Shown here piece after piece: positions 1-7,796 of a stretch of 64,000 nt of DNA (its first letter is position 1; every line of letters starts with the position of its first letter). The translations under genes were made by a program, and so were the position numbers. The notes under the pieces were generated by a model. It had not been told where the DNA came from. It was given only the letters and a program-made list of their open reading frames with translations, and did not search any database. Origin of the DNA: DASZTV01 sp035548125 (GTDB lineage Bacteria > Actinomycetota > Actinomycetes > JAFAQI01); contig DASZTV010000073.1 in assembly GCA_035548125.1 (NCBI GenBank), positions 1 through 64,000 of the forward strand. Direction: 5' to 3'.

Positions 1-268
1 CAATTTGTCTTTGTCGATCGCCCGAGCGATCGACAAAGGTGGTTCGCCGGTGCAAGAGGCGGCGTTGGTGAAGGAGATCGGCACCCGCTTCGAGCAGGAC
101 CTGCTGCTCGGGCTGCAGGAGCTCATCGACATCGAGCCCACACCGGAGTCGCAGTCGCTGTTCGAGCAGGTTCTGTGCGAGGCGATCCTCACTGCGCCGT
201 CGAACACTATCCGGGGGGGTACGACGGAGATCCTCCTGTCCGTCGCGGCGAAGGGCCTCGCCCGGTGA
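1..268 (+). CDS. Acyl-CoA dehydrogenase, large-subunit type (C-terminal fragment)
   Basis: The reading frame is already open at the left edge, so only the last ~88 residues of the protein are visible. They form the C-terminal helical domain of an acyl-CoA dehydrogenase and end with the family signature IRGGTTEILLSVAAKGLAR, the equivalent of the xGGTxEIQ motif near the flavin and substrate. The position that carries the catalytic Glu in medium-chain enzymes (YEGT) is Gly here, as in many FadE proteins of actinobacteria. The stop overlaps the GTG of the next dehydrogenase gene by 4 bases, so the two are translationally coupled and probably form a large/small subunit pair. Substrate unknown. Confidence 0.85.
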   Translation, partial: NLSLSIARAIDKGGSPVQEAALVKEIGTRFEQDLLLGLQELIDIEPTPESQSLFEQVLCEAILTAPSNTIRGGTTEILLSVAAKGLAR

Positions 269-1308
269 GCGACGACCTGCTCGACCAGGCGGCGGATGAG
301 CTGTTCAGTCAGGTGGTCACGCCTGGCGCGCTCGCTGATGCGGAGCGCGACGGCTGGTCGCAGTCCATGTGGGCGGCGCTCAGCGAGATGGGGCTGCCGG
401 GGATCTCCGTGCCGGAGGACCGTGGTGGCCAGGGCGGCTCGGTCGCGGACGCGCTCGGAGTCCTGCGGATCGCCGGGTGGCACGCGCTACCGCTTCCGCT
501 TGCCGAGACCGGTCTGCTCGCCGGCTGGCTGCTGTCGAGCTCCGGGCTGTCGATGCCTGCTACGCCGCTGACGGCGGTCGCGCCGCGCGACGGCGACGAT
601 CTGTCGTGGGACGGCTCCACGGTCAGCGGCACGCTCCGGGGCGTCCCGTGGGCGCAGCGCTGCTCTCACGTTGTCGCCCTTCTCGATGGCGTCGTGGTGC
701 AGCTCGACCGCGACGAGCTGATGATCACGGCGGCGACCAACCTCGCCGGCGAGCCGCGCGGCTCGATTGTGTGCGACCACGTCACACCGGCGGTGTGGGC
801 TGCCGCCGGCCCCGGCGTGGACATCGAGTCGTTGCGGCTGCGAGGTGCACTGACGAGGGTGTGTCTCATGGCCGGCGCGTTGGAGCGGGTCCTGGACCTC
901 ACTGTCCGCTACACCGACGAACGGCGGCAGTTCGGCCGGCCGATCGCACGGTTCCAGGCGGTGCAGGCGCATCTCGTGCACATCGCGCAGCAGGCGGCGA
1001 TCGCGTCGATGGCCGCCGATATCGCCTCGCGCGAGTACGAGCGCGGCTCCGCGCCGCTCGAGGTGTGGGCCGCGAAGACGGTGTGTGGCGAGGCGGCGCG
1101 GATCGCTACCCGGGCGGCGCATCAGGCGCATGGCGCCATGGGCATGACGCAGGAGTACGTCCTTCACCACCTGACCCGCCGGCTGTGGTCGTGGACCCGG
1201 GAGTACGAAGACGCCGGATGGGCGTGGCGGCTCGGAAGCGCCGTGATCGAGCGGGGAGCCGACGAGCTCTACCCGTTGATCACGGCGGGCTCAGCGCTTC
1301 GGCGCTGA
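265..1308 (+). CDS. Acyl-CoA dehydrogenase, small-subunit type
   Basis: A 347-residue FAD-dependent acyl-CoA dehydrogenase-like protein. The GTG at 265 is chosen because it overlaps the upstream stop (GTGA) and removes an N-terminal stretch that does not resemble the family. The C-terminal half has RRQFGRPIARFQAVQ (about residues 220-235) and HQAHGAMGMTQEY (about 285-297), matching the (Q/V)HGGxGxTxE signature of the beta subunits of heteromeric dehydrogenases. The N-terminal half is less conserved. Its partner is most likely the large-type dehydrogenase ending at 268. Its 3' end overlaps the convergent TetR gene by 29 bases. Confidence 0.88.
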   Translation: MSDDLLDQAADELFSQVVTPGALADAERDGWSQSMWAALSEMGLPGISVPEDRGGQGGSVADALGVLRIAGWHALPLPLAETGLLAGWLLSSSGLSMPATPLTAVAPRDGDDLSWDGSTVSGTLRGVPWAQRCSHVVALLDGVVVQLDRDELMITAATNLAGEPRGSIVCDHVTPAVWAAAGPGVDIESLRLRGALTRVCLMAGALERVLDLTVRYTDERRQFGRPIARFQAVQAHLVHIAQQAAIASMAADIASREYERGSAPLEVWAAKTVCGEAARIATRAAHQAHGAMGMTQEYVLHHLTRRLWSWTREYEDAGWAWRLGSAVIERGADELYPLITAGSALRR

Positions 1309-1972
1309 TCCCGCGGACCATCAGGCGGAGCCCGTACATGAACTGCTGTTCGCCGAGCGCGTTGAGGTACGCGACGTCGCGGTCGCGATCGGTAAGCGAG
1401 TCGGTACTGCCGGCTGCCTCCGTCGCGGCTCGGGCCGCGTCGCTGACGATGACGCCTTGCTCCATGGTCACGAACCCGCGGGTGAAGTTCAGGCACGCGG
1501 CGAACGCGTCGGTGGCAGCCTGATGCGACAGGCCCGCGAGGGTGAGCAGGTGCAACCCTTCATCGAGGCGACGCTGGGCGGCGCGGGTCAGTCGTGAGTG
1601 CGCGATCGAACCTGGCGCGTAGGCGACGATCTCCCGGTACGCCGGGAGGGACAGCAACAGCTCGCGGAACGCCGCGAAGTAGGCGATGAGCTCCTCGTCC
1701 CAGGGACCGTCTCCTGCGGGAGGCAGCTGCTGGTGGATGTCGTGCAGCACGAGACCAGCGAGCGCGTCGACGAGATCTTCTTTGTTCCTGAAGTACCAGT
1801 AGATGCTGGCAACCCCCGACTTCAGGTGCTTGGCAAGCGTCGGCATCGACAGTTGCCGCAACCCATCGCGTTCGACGATCTCGCGCGCCGCGGACAGGAT
1901 CTCCTCGCGCGACAGCGATCCCCGCGCGCGGCGGGTGCGTCCCGGAGGCGCCTGGCCAGCGTTTGCGGTCAC
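1280..1972 (-). CDS. TetR/AcrR family transcriptional regulator
   Basis: A 230-residue one-component repressor-type regulator. The TetR helix-turn-helix lies at about residues 20-65 (SREEILSAAREIVERDG, then TLAKHLKSGVASIYWYFRNK, close to the family pattern VSxxTxYxYFxxKxxL). The rest is a ligand-binding helical domain. The GTG at 1972 lies 7 bases after the stop of the upstream dehydrogenase; an in-frame extension further 5' would be antisense-like and was not used. It is the last gene of the run 5165-1280, so it is probably co-transcribed with the three dehydrogenases and may control the divergent promoter at 5166-5226. An acyl-CoA is the likely ligand by context only. Confidence 0.88.
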   Translation of the reverse strand: MTANAGQAPPGRTRRARGSLSREEILSAAREIVERDGLRQLSMPTLAKHLKSGVASIYWYFRNKEDLVDALAGLVLHDIHQQLPPAGDGPWDEELIAYFAAFRELLLSLPAYREIVAYAPGSIAHSRLTRAAQRRLDEGLHLLTLAGLSHQAATDAFAACLNFTRGFVTMEQGVIVSDAARAATEAAGSTDSLTDRDRDVAYLNALGEQQFMYGLRLMVRGISAEALSPP

Positions 1973-1979
1973 GCGTTCA

Positions 1980-2903
1980 TTAGACCTCGACCAGCCGTGG
2001 CATCGCCGTCGTCGTGGCCAGGACCAGGTCCCCGAGTTCGCCGACGATGTCGTCCCATCGGCCCAGCAAGGAGTCGAGGACGACGCCGCGGTCGATGAAG
2101 GTGTGCAGCGGGTGCTCGAGTGTGGCACCGATCGCGCCACATACCTGGACGGCGTGGCCGCTCACCAACTGGTGCGCGCGCCCGGCCTGCGCCTTCGCGA
2201 GCCGGGCCGCCAGTAGGCCTCCATCGTCGAACGCGACGTCGAGCAGTCCCTCGGCCGCTGTGATCGCAACCCGGCCGTCGGCGAGGCGATGGCGTACGGC
2301 CTGGAAAGCCGCGATCGGTGCGCCGAACTGGGTCCGCGTGCTGGTGTGCTCGACCGACAGCCGGAGCACCTCGTGCGACAACGTGATCAGCTCGGTGGCC
2401 AGGGCGCGGCAGGCGGCCGCGACCGCGCTGTCCCATCTGGTCGTCGCGACGAGGCCGGCCGGGGTCGCGACCGTCGCCTCGAACCAATGGAGGGCTGGGT
2501 CGAAGGTATGCAGCGGCACTGTGACGAGGTCGGCACCGCGGACCACGGCGAGCGAAGTCGCCGTTGCGCCGGCCACCGGTGCGACCACGATGTCGTCGTC
2601 AGCGGGCAGGTGGGTCAGGACGCCGTGGATCTCGCCGTCGGCCGTCCCCGAGGGCCACAGCACCGACGAGGCGAGCGCCGGGACGTCATCACGAAGTGCG
2701 TCGAGGACGAAACGGTCGAGGATCGTGGTCCGGGCGCGGGCGCGGGCGTGGGCGGCGAACAGCAGCCGGGTAGCGACCGCCTGGTCTTCGGCGACCACGT
2801 CCTCCCAGCCGAGCTCCGCGAGGACCCTCGACACGTCGCCCACCGCATCGGCGAACATCTCGTCGAGCGAGGCGGACAGCAACGCGAGCTGGTCTGCATC
2901 CAT
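1980..2903 (-). CDS. Acyl-CoA dehydrogenase, small-subunit type
   Basis: A 307-residue acyl-CoA dehydrogenase-like protein, shorter than the usual 370-400. The start MDADQLALL at 2903 follows the upstream stop by 5 bases. It carries RTQFGAPIAAFQAVRHRLAD near residue 190 and HAVQVCGAIGATLEHPLHTF near residue 250. The latter is the small-subunit signature QVHGGIGATWEHP with His changed to Cys and Trp to Leu, so the active-site or flavin environment may differ. It sits between a large-type dehydrogenase (2909-4060) and the TetR gene and probably pairs with that large subunit. FAD and CoA-ester binding are assumed from the family. Confidence 0.87.
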   Translation of the reverse strand: MDADQLALLSASLDEMFADAVGDVSRVLAELGWEDVVAEDQAVATRLLFAAHARARARTTILDRFVLDALRDDVPALASSVLWPSGTADGEIHGVLTHLPADDDIVVAPVAGATATSLAVVRGADLVTVPLHTFDPALHWFEATVATPAGLVATTRWDSAVAAACRALATELITLSHEVLRLSVEHTSTRTQFGAPIAAFQAVRHRLADGRVAITAAEGLLDVAFDDGGLLAARLAKAQAGRAHQLVSGHAVQVCGAIGATLEHPLHTFIDRGVVLDSLLGRWDDIVGELGDLVLATTTAMPRLVEV

Positions 2904-2908
2904 GTCAG

Positions 2909-4060
2909 TCAGCCCTTGGGGAGGTTGAGCACTCGGTCGGCGATGATGCCGCGCTGGACCTCGGCGGCTCCGCCATAGATCGTCGTCGTACGGCTGAACC
3001 ACCACTCCTGTCCCCACCGACGCATCGCGGGATCGCTGCTGAAGGCGAACCGCTCGCCGAGCAGGCTCCGTGCGGCGTCGTAGACGCTTTGCTCCGCTGC
3101 GCCGAGGAGGAGCTTGTCCGCGCTGGCCTCGGGTCCGACGGTCTCGCCGGCAGCGAGGCGGCGGACCGTCTCGACGCTTCGGGCGCGCAGGCCGATCAGG
3201 TCGAGGTAGGCCGTGCCGAGCTGCCGGCGTGCGAGCTCGCCGGAACGCACCGCGACGGCGAGCGTGCCGAGCCGTTCGAGCAGGACGGCCGCGCGCTGCC
3301 AGGCGTAGACCGCACGTTCGAACTGCAAGAGGTACATCGCGATCTCCCAGCCCTGGCCGGCCCCGCCGATCAGCCGGTCGACCGGCACCCGCACCTCGTC
3401 GAAGAAGCACTCGGCGAGCTCGGCCCGACCGCTCGCGAGGTAGATCGGGCGAATCTCCACGCCTGGCATGTCGTTGTCCAAGAACAGCATCGAAAGACCT
3501 CGGTGGCGGCTCTCGGCCGTCCCGGTTCGACAGAGCAGGACGGTGTGCGAGGCGGTCGCGCCGTGGCTGGTCCACAGCTTCTGCCCGGACACCAGGTAGT
3601 GGTCGCCCTCCAGCACTGCCCGGCAGCGCAGCGACGCGAGATCGCTGCCCGCCTCGGGCTCGGAGAACCCCTGTCCCCACCACTCGTCACCACGCGCGAA
3701 GGCCGGCAGATACCTCGCGGCGATCTCGGGTGCGTAGCGGGCGATCGGCTGGGCGAGGGTGGTGATCAGGCTGTGTTGACCGGTCAATGGAAGGCCCGCA
3801 GCTACCAGCTCGTCATACATCACTGCCCAGTGCCGGACATCTCCGCCGAGCCCACCGACGGCGACCGGGAAGCCGTACTTTCCGAAGTCCGCGTCGTAGA
3901 TGACCTGCACCATGCCGGAGACGAACTTCATCTCCTCTGCGACGTCTTCGATGTAGCAGCCTCGCCACGCGTCGAGATCCGAGGAGCCGAGGAACGTGCG
4001 CAGCGCGACTCGGTACTCCGACAGGTCGCCGGCGTAGCGGCCCTCGACGGTTCCTGCCAC
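2909..4060 (-). CDS. Acyl-CoA dehydrogenase, large-subunit type
   Basis: A 383-residue acyl-CoA dehydrogenase of full family length. It has the FAD/substrate motif GFSEPEAGSDLASL near residue 130, KLWTSHGATASHTVLLCRTG after it, and the C-terminal IYGGAAEVQRGIIADRVLNL. The C-terminal catalytic-Glu position of medium-chain enzymes is Gly. The start is a GTG at 4060, one base beyond the stop of the preceding gene. It lies in the tight minus-strand run 4062-1280 with two small-type dehydrogenases, which suggests an alpha2beta2 enzyme as known for ChsE1-ChsE2; the chain length and ring system of the substrate cannot be read from the sequence. Confidence 0.9.
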   Translation of the reverse strand: MAGTVEGRYAGDLSEYRVALRTFLGSSDLDAWRGCYIEDVAEEMKFVSGMVQVIYDADFGKYGFPVAVGGLGGDVRHWAVMYDELVAAGLPLTGQHSLITTLAQPIARYAPEIAARYLPAFARGDEWWGQGFSEPEAGSDLASLRCRAVLEGDHYLVSGQKLWTSHGATASHTVLLCRTGTAESRHRGLSMLFLDNDMPGVEIRPIYLASGRAELAECFFDEVRVPVDRLIGGAGQGWEIAMYLLQFERAVYAWQRAAVLLERLGTLAVAVRSGELARRQLGTAYLDLIGLRARSVETVRRLAAGETVGPEASADKLLLGAAEQSVYDAARSLLGERFAFSSDPAMRRWGQEWWFSRTTTIYGGAAEVQRGIIADRVLNLPKG

Positions 4061-4061
4061 G

Positions 4062-5165
4062 TCAGGCCCGCGCGTCGATGAGCTGCGCCAGGCCTTCGAG
4101 GTGGGCCTGCGGGTCCCCGAAGAGCTGGCGACTCACGGTCGCGCGACGGAGGTAGAGGTGAGCCGGGTGCTCCCAGGTCGCGCCGATCCCGCCATGGACC
4201 TGGATGTTCTCGGATGTGGCGAGTGCCGCCGCTTCGCCGGACTGGTATGCCGCGATCCGTGCCACCTCCGCCACGAGCAGGGCATCGTGGTCGGCGATCC
4301 AGGCGGCGTACATCACGGCTGAGACCGCTGCCTCGACCTCGAGCACCACTGAGGCGAGCTTGTGCTTGACGGCCTGGAACTGCCCGATCGGTCGACCGAA
4401 CTGCTCGCGGGTCTTTGCGTAGTCCGTGGCCATCGCCAAACAGCGTTCGGCGATCCCGACCTGCTCGGCGGCGAGCAGGATGCGGGCCCGGTCGTGACTG
4501 CGCTCGACCACCGCCGTCGCGCTACCGGGCTCGCCGATGGGGGTGCCCGAGACGTCGGCGAAGGTGACAGTGGCGAATCGTCTTGTGGCGTCGACCGTCT
4601 CGATCTGCTCACGGGAGGTGCCGGGATCGGTTGCGTCGACGAGGAACAGCGAGGGTTCCTGCTCGGTCGTGGCGCAGACGACGAAGCTGTCGGCGGCGTG
4701 GCCGTCGAGCACCCAGGTATGGGTTCCGTCGAGTCGCCATCCCCGCGCGGTCTGCCGGGCGTTCGAGGTCTGACGTGTGGCGAGACCGACGATGGCCTCG
4801 CCGGCCGCGATCTGTGTGAGGAGGTCGGCGACCAGGTCAACCGCGGCGCTGTCGCCGAGGTCGAGCAGGAGCGCCGAGCTGAGCGCGGTGCTCAACAAGG
4901 GAGCGCACAGCAAGGCCCGCCCGGCTTCTTGGAAGACGACGCCGAGCTCCGTGACGCCGTAGCCGGCGCCGCCGTACTGCGCTGGCACGGCAAGGCCGAA
5001 GACGCCGAGCTCGACCGCCAAGCGCTTGACGGTGGCGGGGTCCCAGCCGAGCGGGGAGCTCATGGCGGCGCGCACATCAGCATCGGCGGAGACCCCGTCG
5101 AGGAAGCGGCGGACAACCCGTGCGAGCTCCTCATGCTCGGGGTCGTAGCGAAACTGCACGTTCAT
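4062..5165 (-). CDS. Acyl-CoA dehydrogenase, small-subunit type
   Basis: A 367-residue acyl-CoA dehydrogenase. It has the small-subunit signatures TREQFGRPIGQFQAVKHKLA (about 245-264) and ENIQVHGGIGATWEHPAHLY (about 315-334). The N-terminal helical domain starts directly after the ATG at 5165, which lies close behind a GGGAG. It is the first gene of the minus-strand run and diverges from the large-type dehydrogenase at 5227 across a 61-bp promoter region. It could partner either that protein or the one at 2909-4060. The product belongs to FAD-dependent alpha,beta-dehydrogenation of CoA esters. Confidence 0.9.
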   Translation of the reverse strand: MNVQFRYDPEHEELARVVRRFLDGVSADADVRAAMSSPLGWDPATVKRLAVELGVFGLAVPAQYGGAGYGVTELGVVFQEAGRALLCAPLLSTALSSALLLDLGDSAAVDLVADLLTQIAAGEAIVGLATRQTSNARQTARGWRLDGTHTWVLDGHAADSFVVCATTEQEPSLFLVDATDPGTSREQIETVDATRRFATVTFADVSGTPIGEPGSATAVVERSHDRARILLAAEQVGIAERCLAMATDYAKTREQFGRPIGQFQAVKHKLASVVLEVEAAVSAVMYAAWIADHDALLVAEVARIAAYQSGEAAALATSENIQVHGGIGATWEHPAHLYLRRATVSRQLFGDPQAHLEGLAQLIDARA

Positions 5166-5226
5166 GCTCCCGGTCGCGGCTCGCGGTTATCGTATATCTC
5201 ATTCACCTGTTCTTACGGAGTGGTTC
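5166..5226. promoter_or_regulatory. Divergent promoter region between two dehydrogenase operons
   Basis: A 61-bp region between two head-to-head dehydrogenase genes, locally AT-richer than its surroundings. On the minus strand a TACGAT hexamer is a plausible -10 for the 5165 gene. On the plus strand CGGAG at 5215-5219 is the ribosome binding site that fixes the GTG at 5227. No TGTCAGA motif of the kind seen at other catabolic promoters in this window is present, so this pair may be under separate control, possibly by the TetR gene at 1280-1972. Confidence 0.45.
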
Positions 5227-6453
5227 GTGGACATCAGCTACCCGACCGAGGTCCTGGCCTTCCGCAACGAGGTCCGCACCGTGCTCGCCGAGGAGCTGCC
5301 GGCGGACTGGCGCGGAGTGGGGGCGATTCCGACATCCGAGCAGACCCGGGAGTGGGTCGCCGAGTGGCGTCGGACCTTGCACCGTCGGGGCCTGCTCGGC
5401 GTCGCCTGGCCGACGGCGTACGGCGGCCGCGGGCTGTCGAAGCTGCATCAGGTCGTCCTCGTCGAGGAGCTGACCCGGGTGGGGGCGCCGTTCGGCGAGC
5501 AGCCGCTGGACTCGACCACCCTCAAGCTCATGGGCAACACCCTGCTGCAGTGGGGAACCGACGAGCAGAAGGCGGAGCTCCTGCCGGAGATGCTCTCGGG
5601 GGCGATCCGGTTCTGCCAGGGCTTCTCCGAGCCCGGCGCCGGCTCCGACCTGGCGTCGGTGCGGACGCGGGCCGTGCTGGAGGGCAACGAGTGGGTCGTC
5701 AACGGGCAAAAGATCTGGACCTCGGGCGGGGACCGCTGCAACTGGATCTTCGTCCTCGCCCGCACGGACCCGCAGGCGCCGAAGCACCGGGGGATCTCGT
5801 TCCTGCTGGTGCCGATCGACCAGCCGGGGGTGGAGGTCCGACCCATCCGGCACATGGCGGGAGGGTCGGAGTTCTGCGAGGTGTTCTTCACCGACGCGCA
5901 CACTCGTGCGGATCGGCTCGTCGGTGAGGTCAATGCCGGATGGTCGGTTGCGCGGACCCTGTTGACGTTCGAGCGCGGCGAGGAGGCGGCGACCAACCCA
6001 CTACTGTTCCGGGCGGAGTTCGACCGCCTGGTGGCAGTGGCAAAGGCGCGCGGCAAGCTGTCGGACGCGGTGCTGCGCCAGCGCATCGCCCGCTGCTACG
6101 CCCGGGTTGAGACCATGCGCTTCCTCGGCTACCGGATCCTGACCGACGTCCTCGCCGAGAAGGAGATCGGTGCGGCGGCGTCGGTGTCGAAGCTGTATTG
6201 GAGCGAGTACCACCGCGAGCTGACCCAGCTTGCGCTCGACATCGAAGGCCTCGACGGGCTGATCCCGGTCGGCAAAGGCCCGAGTCGGCCGCTTCGCTGT
6301 GACGACCCGGGCGCGGATCCGATGTCGACCAACAGCTGGTGGCAGGTCTCGCTGTTCGCTCGTACCGGCACCATCTACGCCGGGACGTCGGAAGTGCAAC
6401 GCACCATCCTCGCCGAGCAGGTGCTCGGCCTGCCCCGCGAACCCGCGGCCTAA
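5227..6453 (+). CDS. Acyl-CoA dehydrogenase, large-subunit type
   Basis: A 408-residue acyl-CoA dehydrogenase. The GTG at 5227 (VDISYPTEVLAFRNEV) follows CGGAG by about 8 bases and starts the conserved N-terminal helix; an earlier in-frame start would add 21 unrelated residues. Motifs are GFSEPGAGSDLASVR near residue 132, KIWTSGGDRCNWIFVLARTD after it, and the C-terminal TIYAGTSEVQRTILAEQVLGL. It leads the plus-strand operon 5227-8962 with two MaoC subunits, a DUF35 protein and a thiolase-like protein, so it probably supplies the enoyl-CoA for that module. Confidence 0.91.
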   Translation: MDISYPTEVLAFRNEVRTVLAEELPADWRGVGAIPTSEQTREWVAEWRRTLHRRGLLGVAWPTAYGGRGLSKLHQVVLVEELTRVGAPFGEQPLDSTTLKLMGNTLLQWGTDEQKAELLPEMLSGAIRFCQGFSEPGAGSDLASVRTRAVLEGNEWVVNGQKIWTSGGDRCNWIFVLARTDPQAPKHRGISFLLVPIDQPGVEVRPIRHMAGGSEFCEVFFTDAHTRADRLVGEVNAGWSVARTLLTFERGEEAATNPLLFRAEFDRLVAVAKARGKLSDAVLRQRIARCYARVETMRFLGYRILTDVLAEKEIGAAASVSKLYWSEYHRELTQLALDIEGLDGLIPVGKGPSRPLRCDDPGADPMSTNSWWQVSLFARTGTIYAGTSEVQRTILAEQVLGLPREPAA

Positions 6454-6491
6454 GTTATGGTGCAATCATCTTCCGGATTGAGTGAGGTCCA

Positions 6492-6959
6492 ATGCCGCTG
6501 AACCGTGCCTTCATCGGGCGCCGGTACGAAGCGACCGACGAGTACCTCGTCGGTCGCGAGCACATCCGCTCGTTCGCGACCGCGATCGGCGACCTGAACC
6601 CGTTATCCCGCGACGTCGCGGCCGCCCGTGCCGCCGGCTACCCGGATGTCGTGGCGCCGCCGACGTTCCTGACGGTGTTGGGATTCCGCTTCCGGGACGC
6701 CTCGCCGATGAACGATGCGGACCTCGGGCTGAACCATGGACGGGTGGTCCACGGTGAGCAGGAGTTCATCGCCCATCGTCCGGTCTACGCGGGGGACGTG
6801 CTGCGCGTGGTCAACACCGTGACGGACATCCGCGACGCCGGCACCAACGAGCTGATGGAGACGACGATGGAGGTCACCTTGACCGACGGCACCGCCGTTG
6901 CGACGTTGACCTCGTCGCTCATCAGCCGCGGCACGGCCGAGCGCGCGGTGGCTTCCTGA
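6492..6959 (+). CDS. MaoC-like dehydratase subunit (HadA/FAS1-like N-terminal hot-dog domain)
   Basis: A 155-residue single hot-dog protein of the MaoC N-terminal type (FIGRRYEATDEYLVGREHIRSF at the start, GDLNPL, then VVAPPTFLTVLGF). This type lacks the catalytic Asp-His pair and usually forms a heterodimer with a catalytic partner. The next gene, overlapping by TGATG, supplies that partner with the hydratase motif. The pair probably hydrates 2-enoyl-CoA esters in the (R)-specific direction, comparable to HadA-HadB or ChsH1-ChsH2. The start is preceded by a weak TGAGG. Inference rests on family features and gene order. Confidence 0.83.
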   Translation: MPLNRAFIGRRYEATDEYLVGREHIRSFATAIGDLNPLSRDVAAARAAGYPDVVAPPTFLTVLGFRFRDASPMNDADLGLNHGRVVHGEQEFIAHRPVYAGDVLRVVNTVTDIRDAGTNELMETTMEVTLTDGTAVATLTSSLISRGTAERAVAS

Positions 6960-7381
6960 TGCCGACGTACGACGAGGTGGACGTCGGTACGACGATCCCT
7001 GCCTGCGTCGTCAACGTCCAGCGTGCCGATCTGGTCCGCTATGCCGGTGCGAGCGGGGACTTCAACGTCATCCATTGGAACGAGCGAGTGGCGACCGGCG
7101 TGGGTCTGCCGAACGTGATCGCGCACGGCATGTTCACGATGGCGGCGGCTGGGCGGCTTGTGACGGACTGGGTCGGCGACCCGACGCGGGTCGAGTCATA
7201 CGGGGTGCGCTTCTCCTCTCCTGTGCCGGTGCCCGACGACGACACGGGTACTGACCTCACGATCTCCGGTGAGGTGACCGAGAAGCTCGATGGCGGCCGG
7301 GTTCGGGTCCTGCTCACTGCCACCATCGGTGCGGACACGAAGGTTCTCTCGGCGGCACGAGCGGTTGTCCGCCTTGACTGA
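6959..7381 (+). CDS. MaoC-like enoyl-CoA hydratase, catalytic subunit
   Basis: A 140-residue hot-dog hydratase. It carries the hydratase-2 motif as GDFNVIHWNE (Asp34 and His39), followed by GLPNVIAHGMFTM, both hallmarks of active (R)-hydratases. The ATG overlaps the stop of the companion subunit. Together they would hydrate the enoyl-CoA produced by the dehydrogenase at 5227. The DUF35 and thiolase-like genes directly downstream suggest that the 3-hydroxyacyl-CoA then goes to retro-aldol cleavage rather than ordinary thiolysis. That step is inferred from the ChsH1-ChsH2/Ltp2 precedent. Confidence 0.87.
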   Translation: MPTYDEVDVGTTIPACVVNVQRADLVRYAGASGDFNVIHWNERVATGVGLPNVIAHGMFTMAAAGRLVTDWVGDPTRVESYGVRFSSPVPVPDDDTGTDLTISGEVTEKLDGGRVRVLLTATIGADTKVLSAARAVVRLD

Positions 7382-7796
7382 CGTCGATGTGCCGACGCGC
7401 CTGTTGCCGAAGCTGACCGATGCGAACCGCGCGTTCTGGACGGGTGGCGCCAACGGTGAGCTGCTCGTTCAGCGCTGCGAGGCGTGCGACCGCTGGCTGC
7501 TGCCTCCGGTCGACTCCTGCCCGGTGTGCGGCGGAGCTGTTGCCCTCAGTCCGGTCAGCGGCCACGGAACCGTGTTCACCTACACCACGAACTACCACCA
7601 GTTCCATCCCGACATCCCGCCGCCGAACCTGATCGCGATCGTCACCCTCGATGAGCAGGACGACCTGCGGCTGATGACCAACCTGGTCGGCTGCACGGAG
7701 GACGACGTCGCCAGCGGCTCCGCCGTACGCATCCACTTCGAAGATCACGGCGAGATCTTCTATCCGGTGTTCGAGCTGATCGGACAAGGCCGGTGA
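7374..7796 (+). CDS. DUF35 zinc-ribbon/OB-fold protein, partner of thiolase-like protein
   Basis: About 140 residues. The N-terminal rubredoxin-like zinc ribbon has Cys35, Cys38, Cys49 and Cys52 (RCEACDRW, SCPVCGG), followed by an OB-fold (GHGTVFTYTTNYHQFHPDIP). DUF35 proteins bind CoA esters and activate thiolase-fold partners; in steroid side-chain degradation the DUF35 domain of ChsH2 forms the aldolase with Ltp2. Here it is a free-standing protein and overlaps the next gene by 4 bases. The TTG at 7374, which overlaps the previous stop, is the most coupled start; a GTG at 7389 is an alternative. Confidence 0.85.
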   Translation: MTDVDVPTRLLPKLTDANRAFWTGGANGELLVQRCEACDRWLLPPVDSCPVCGGAVALSPVSGHGTVFTYTTNYHQFHPDIPPPNLIAIVTLDEQDDLRLMTNLVGCTEDDVASGSAVRIHFEDHGEIFYPVFELIGQGR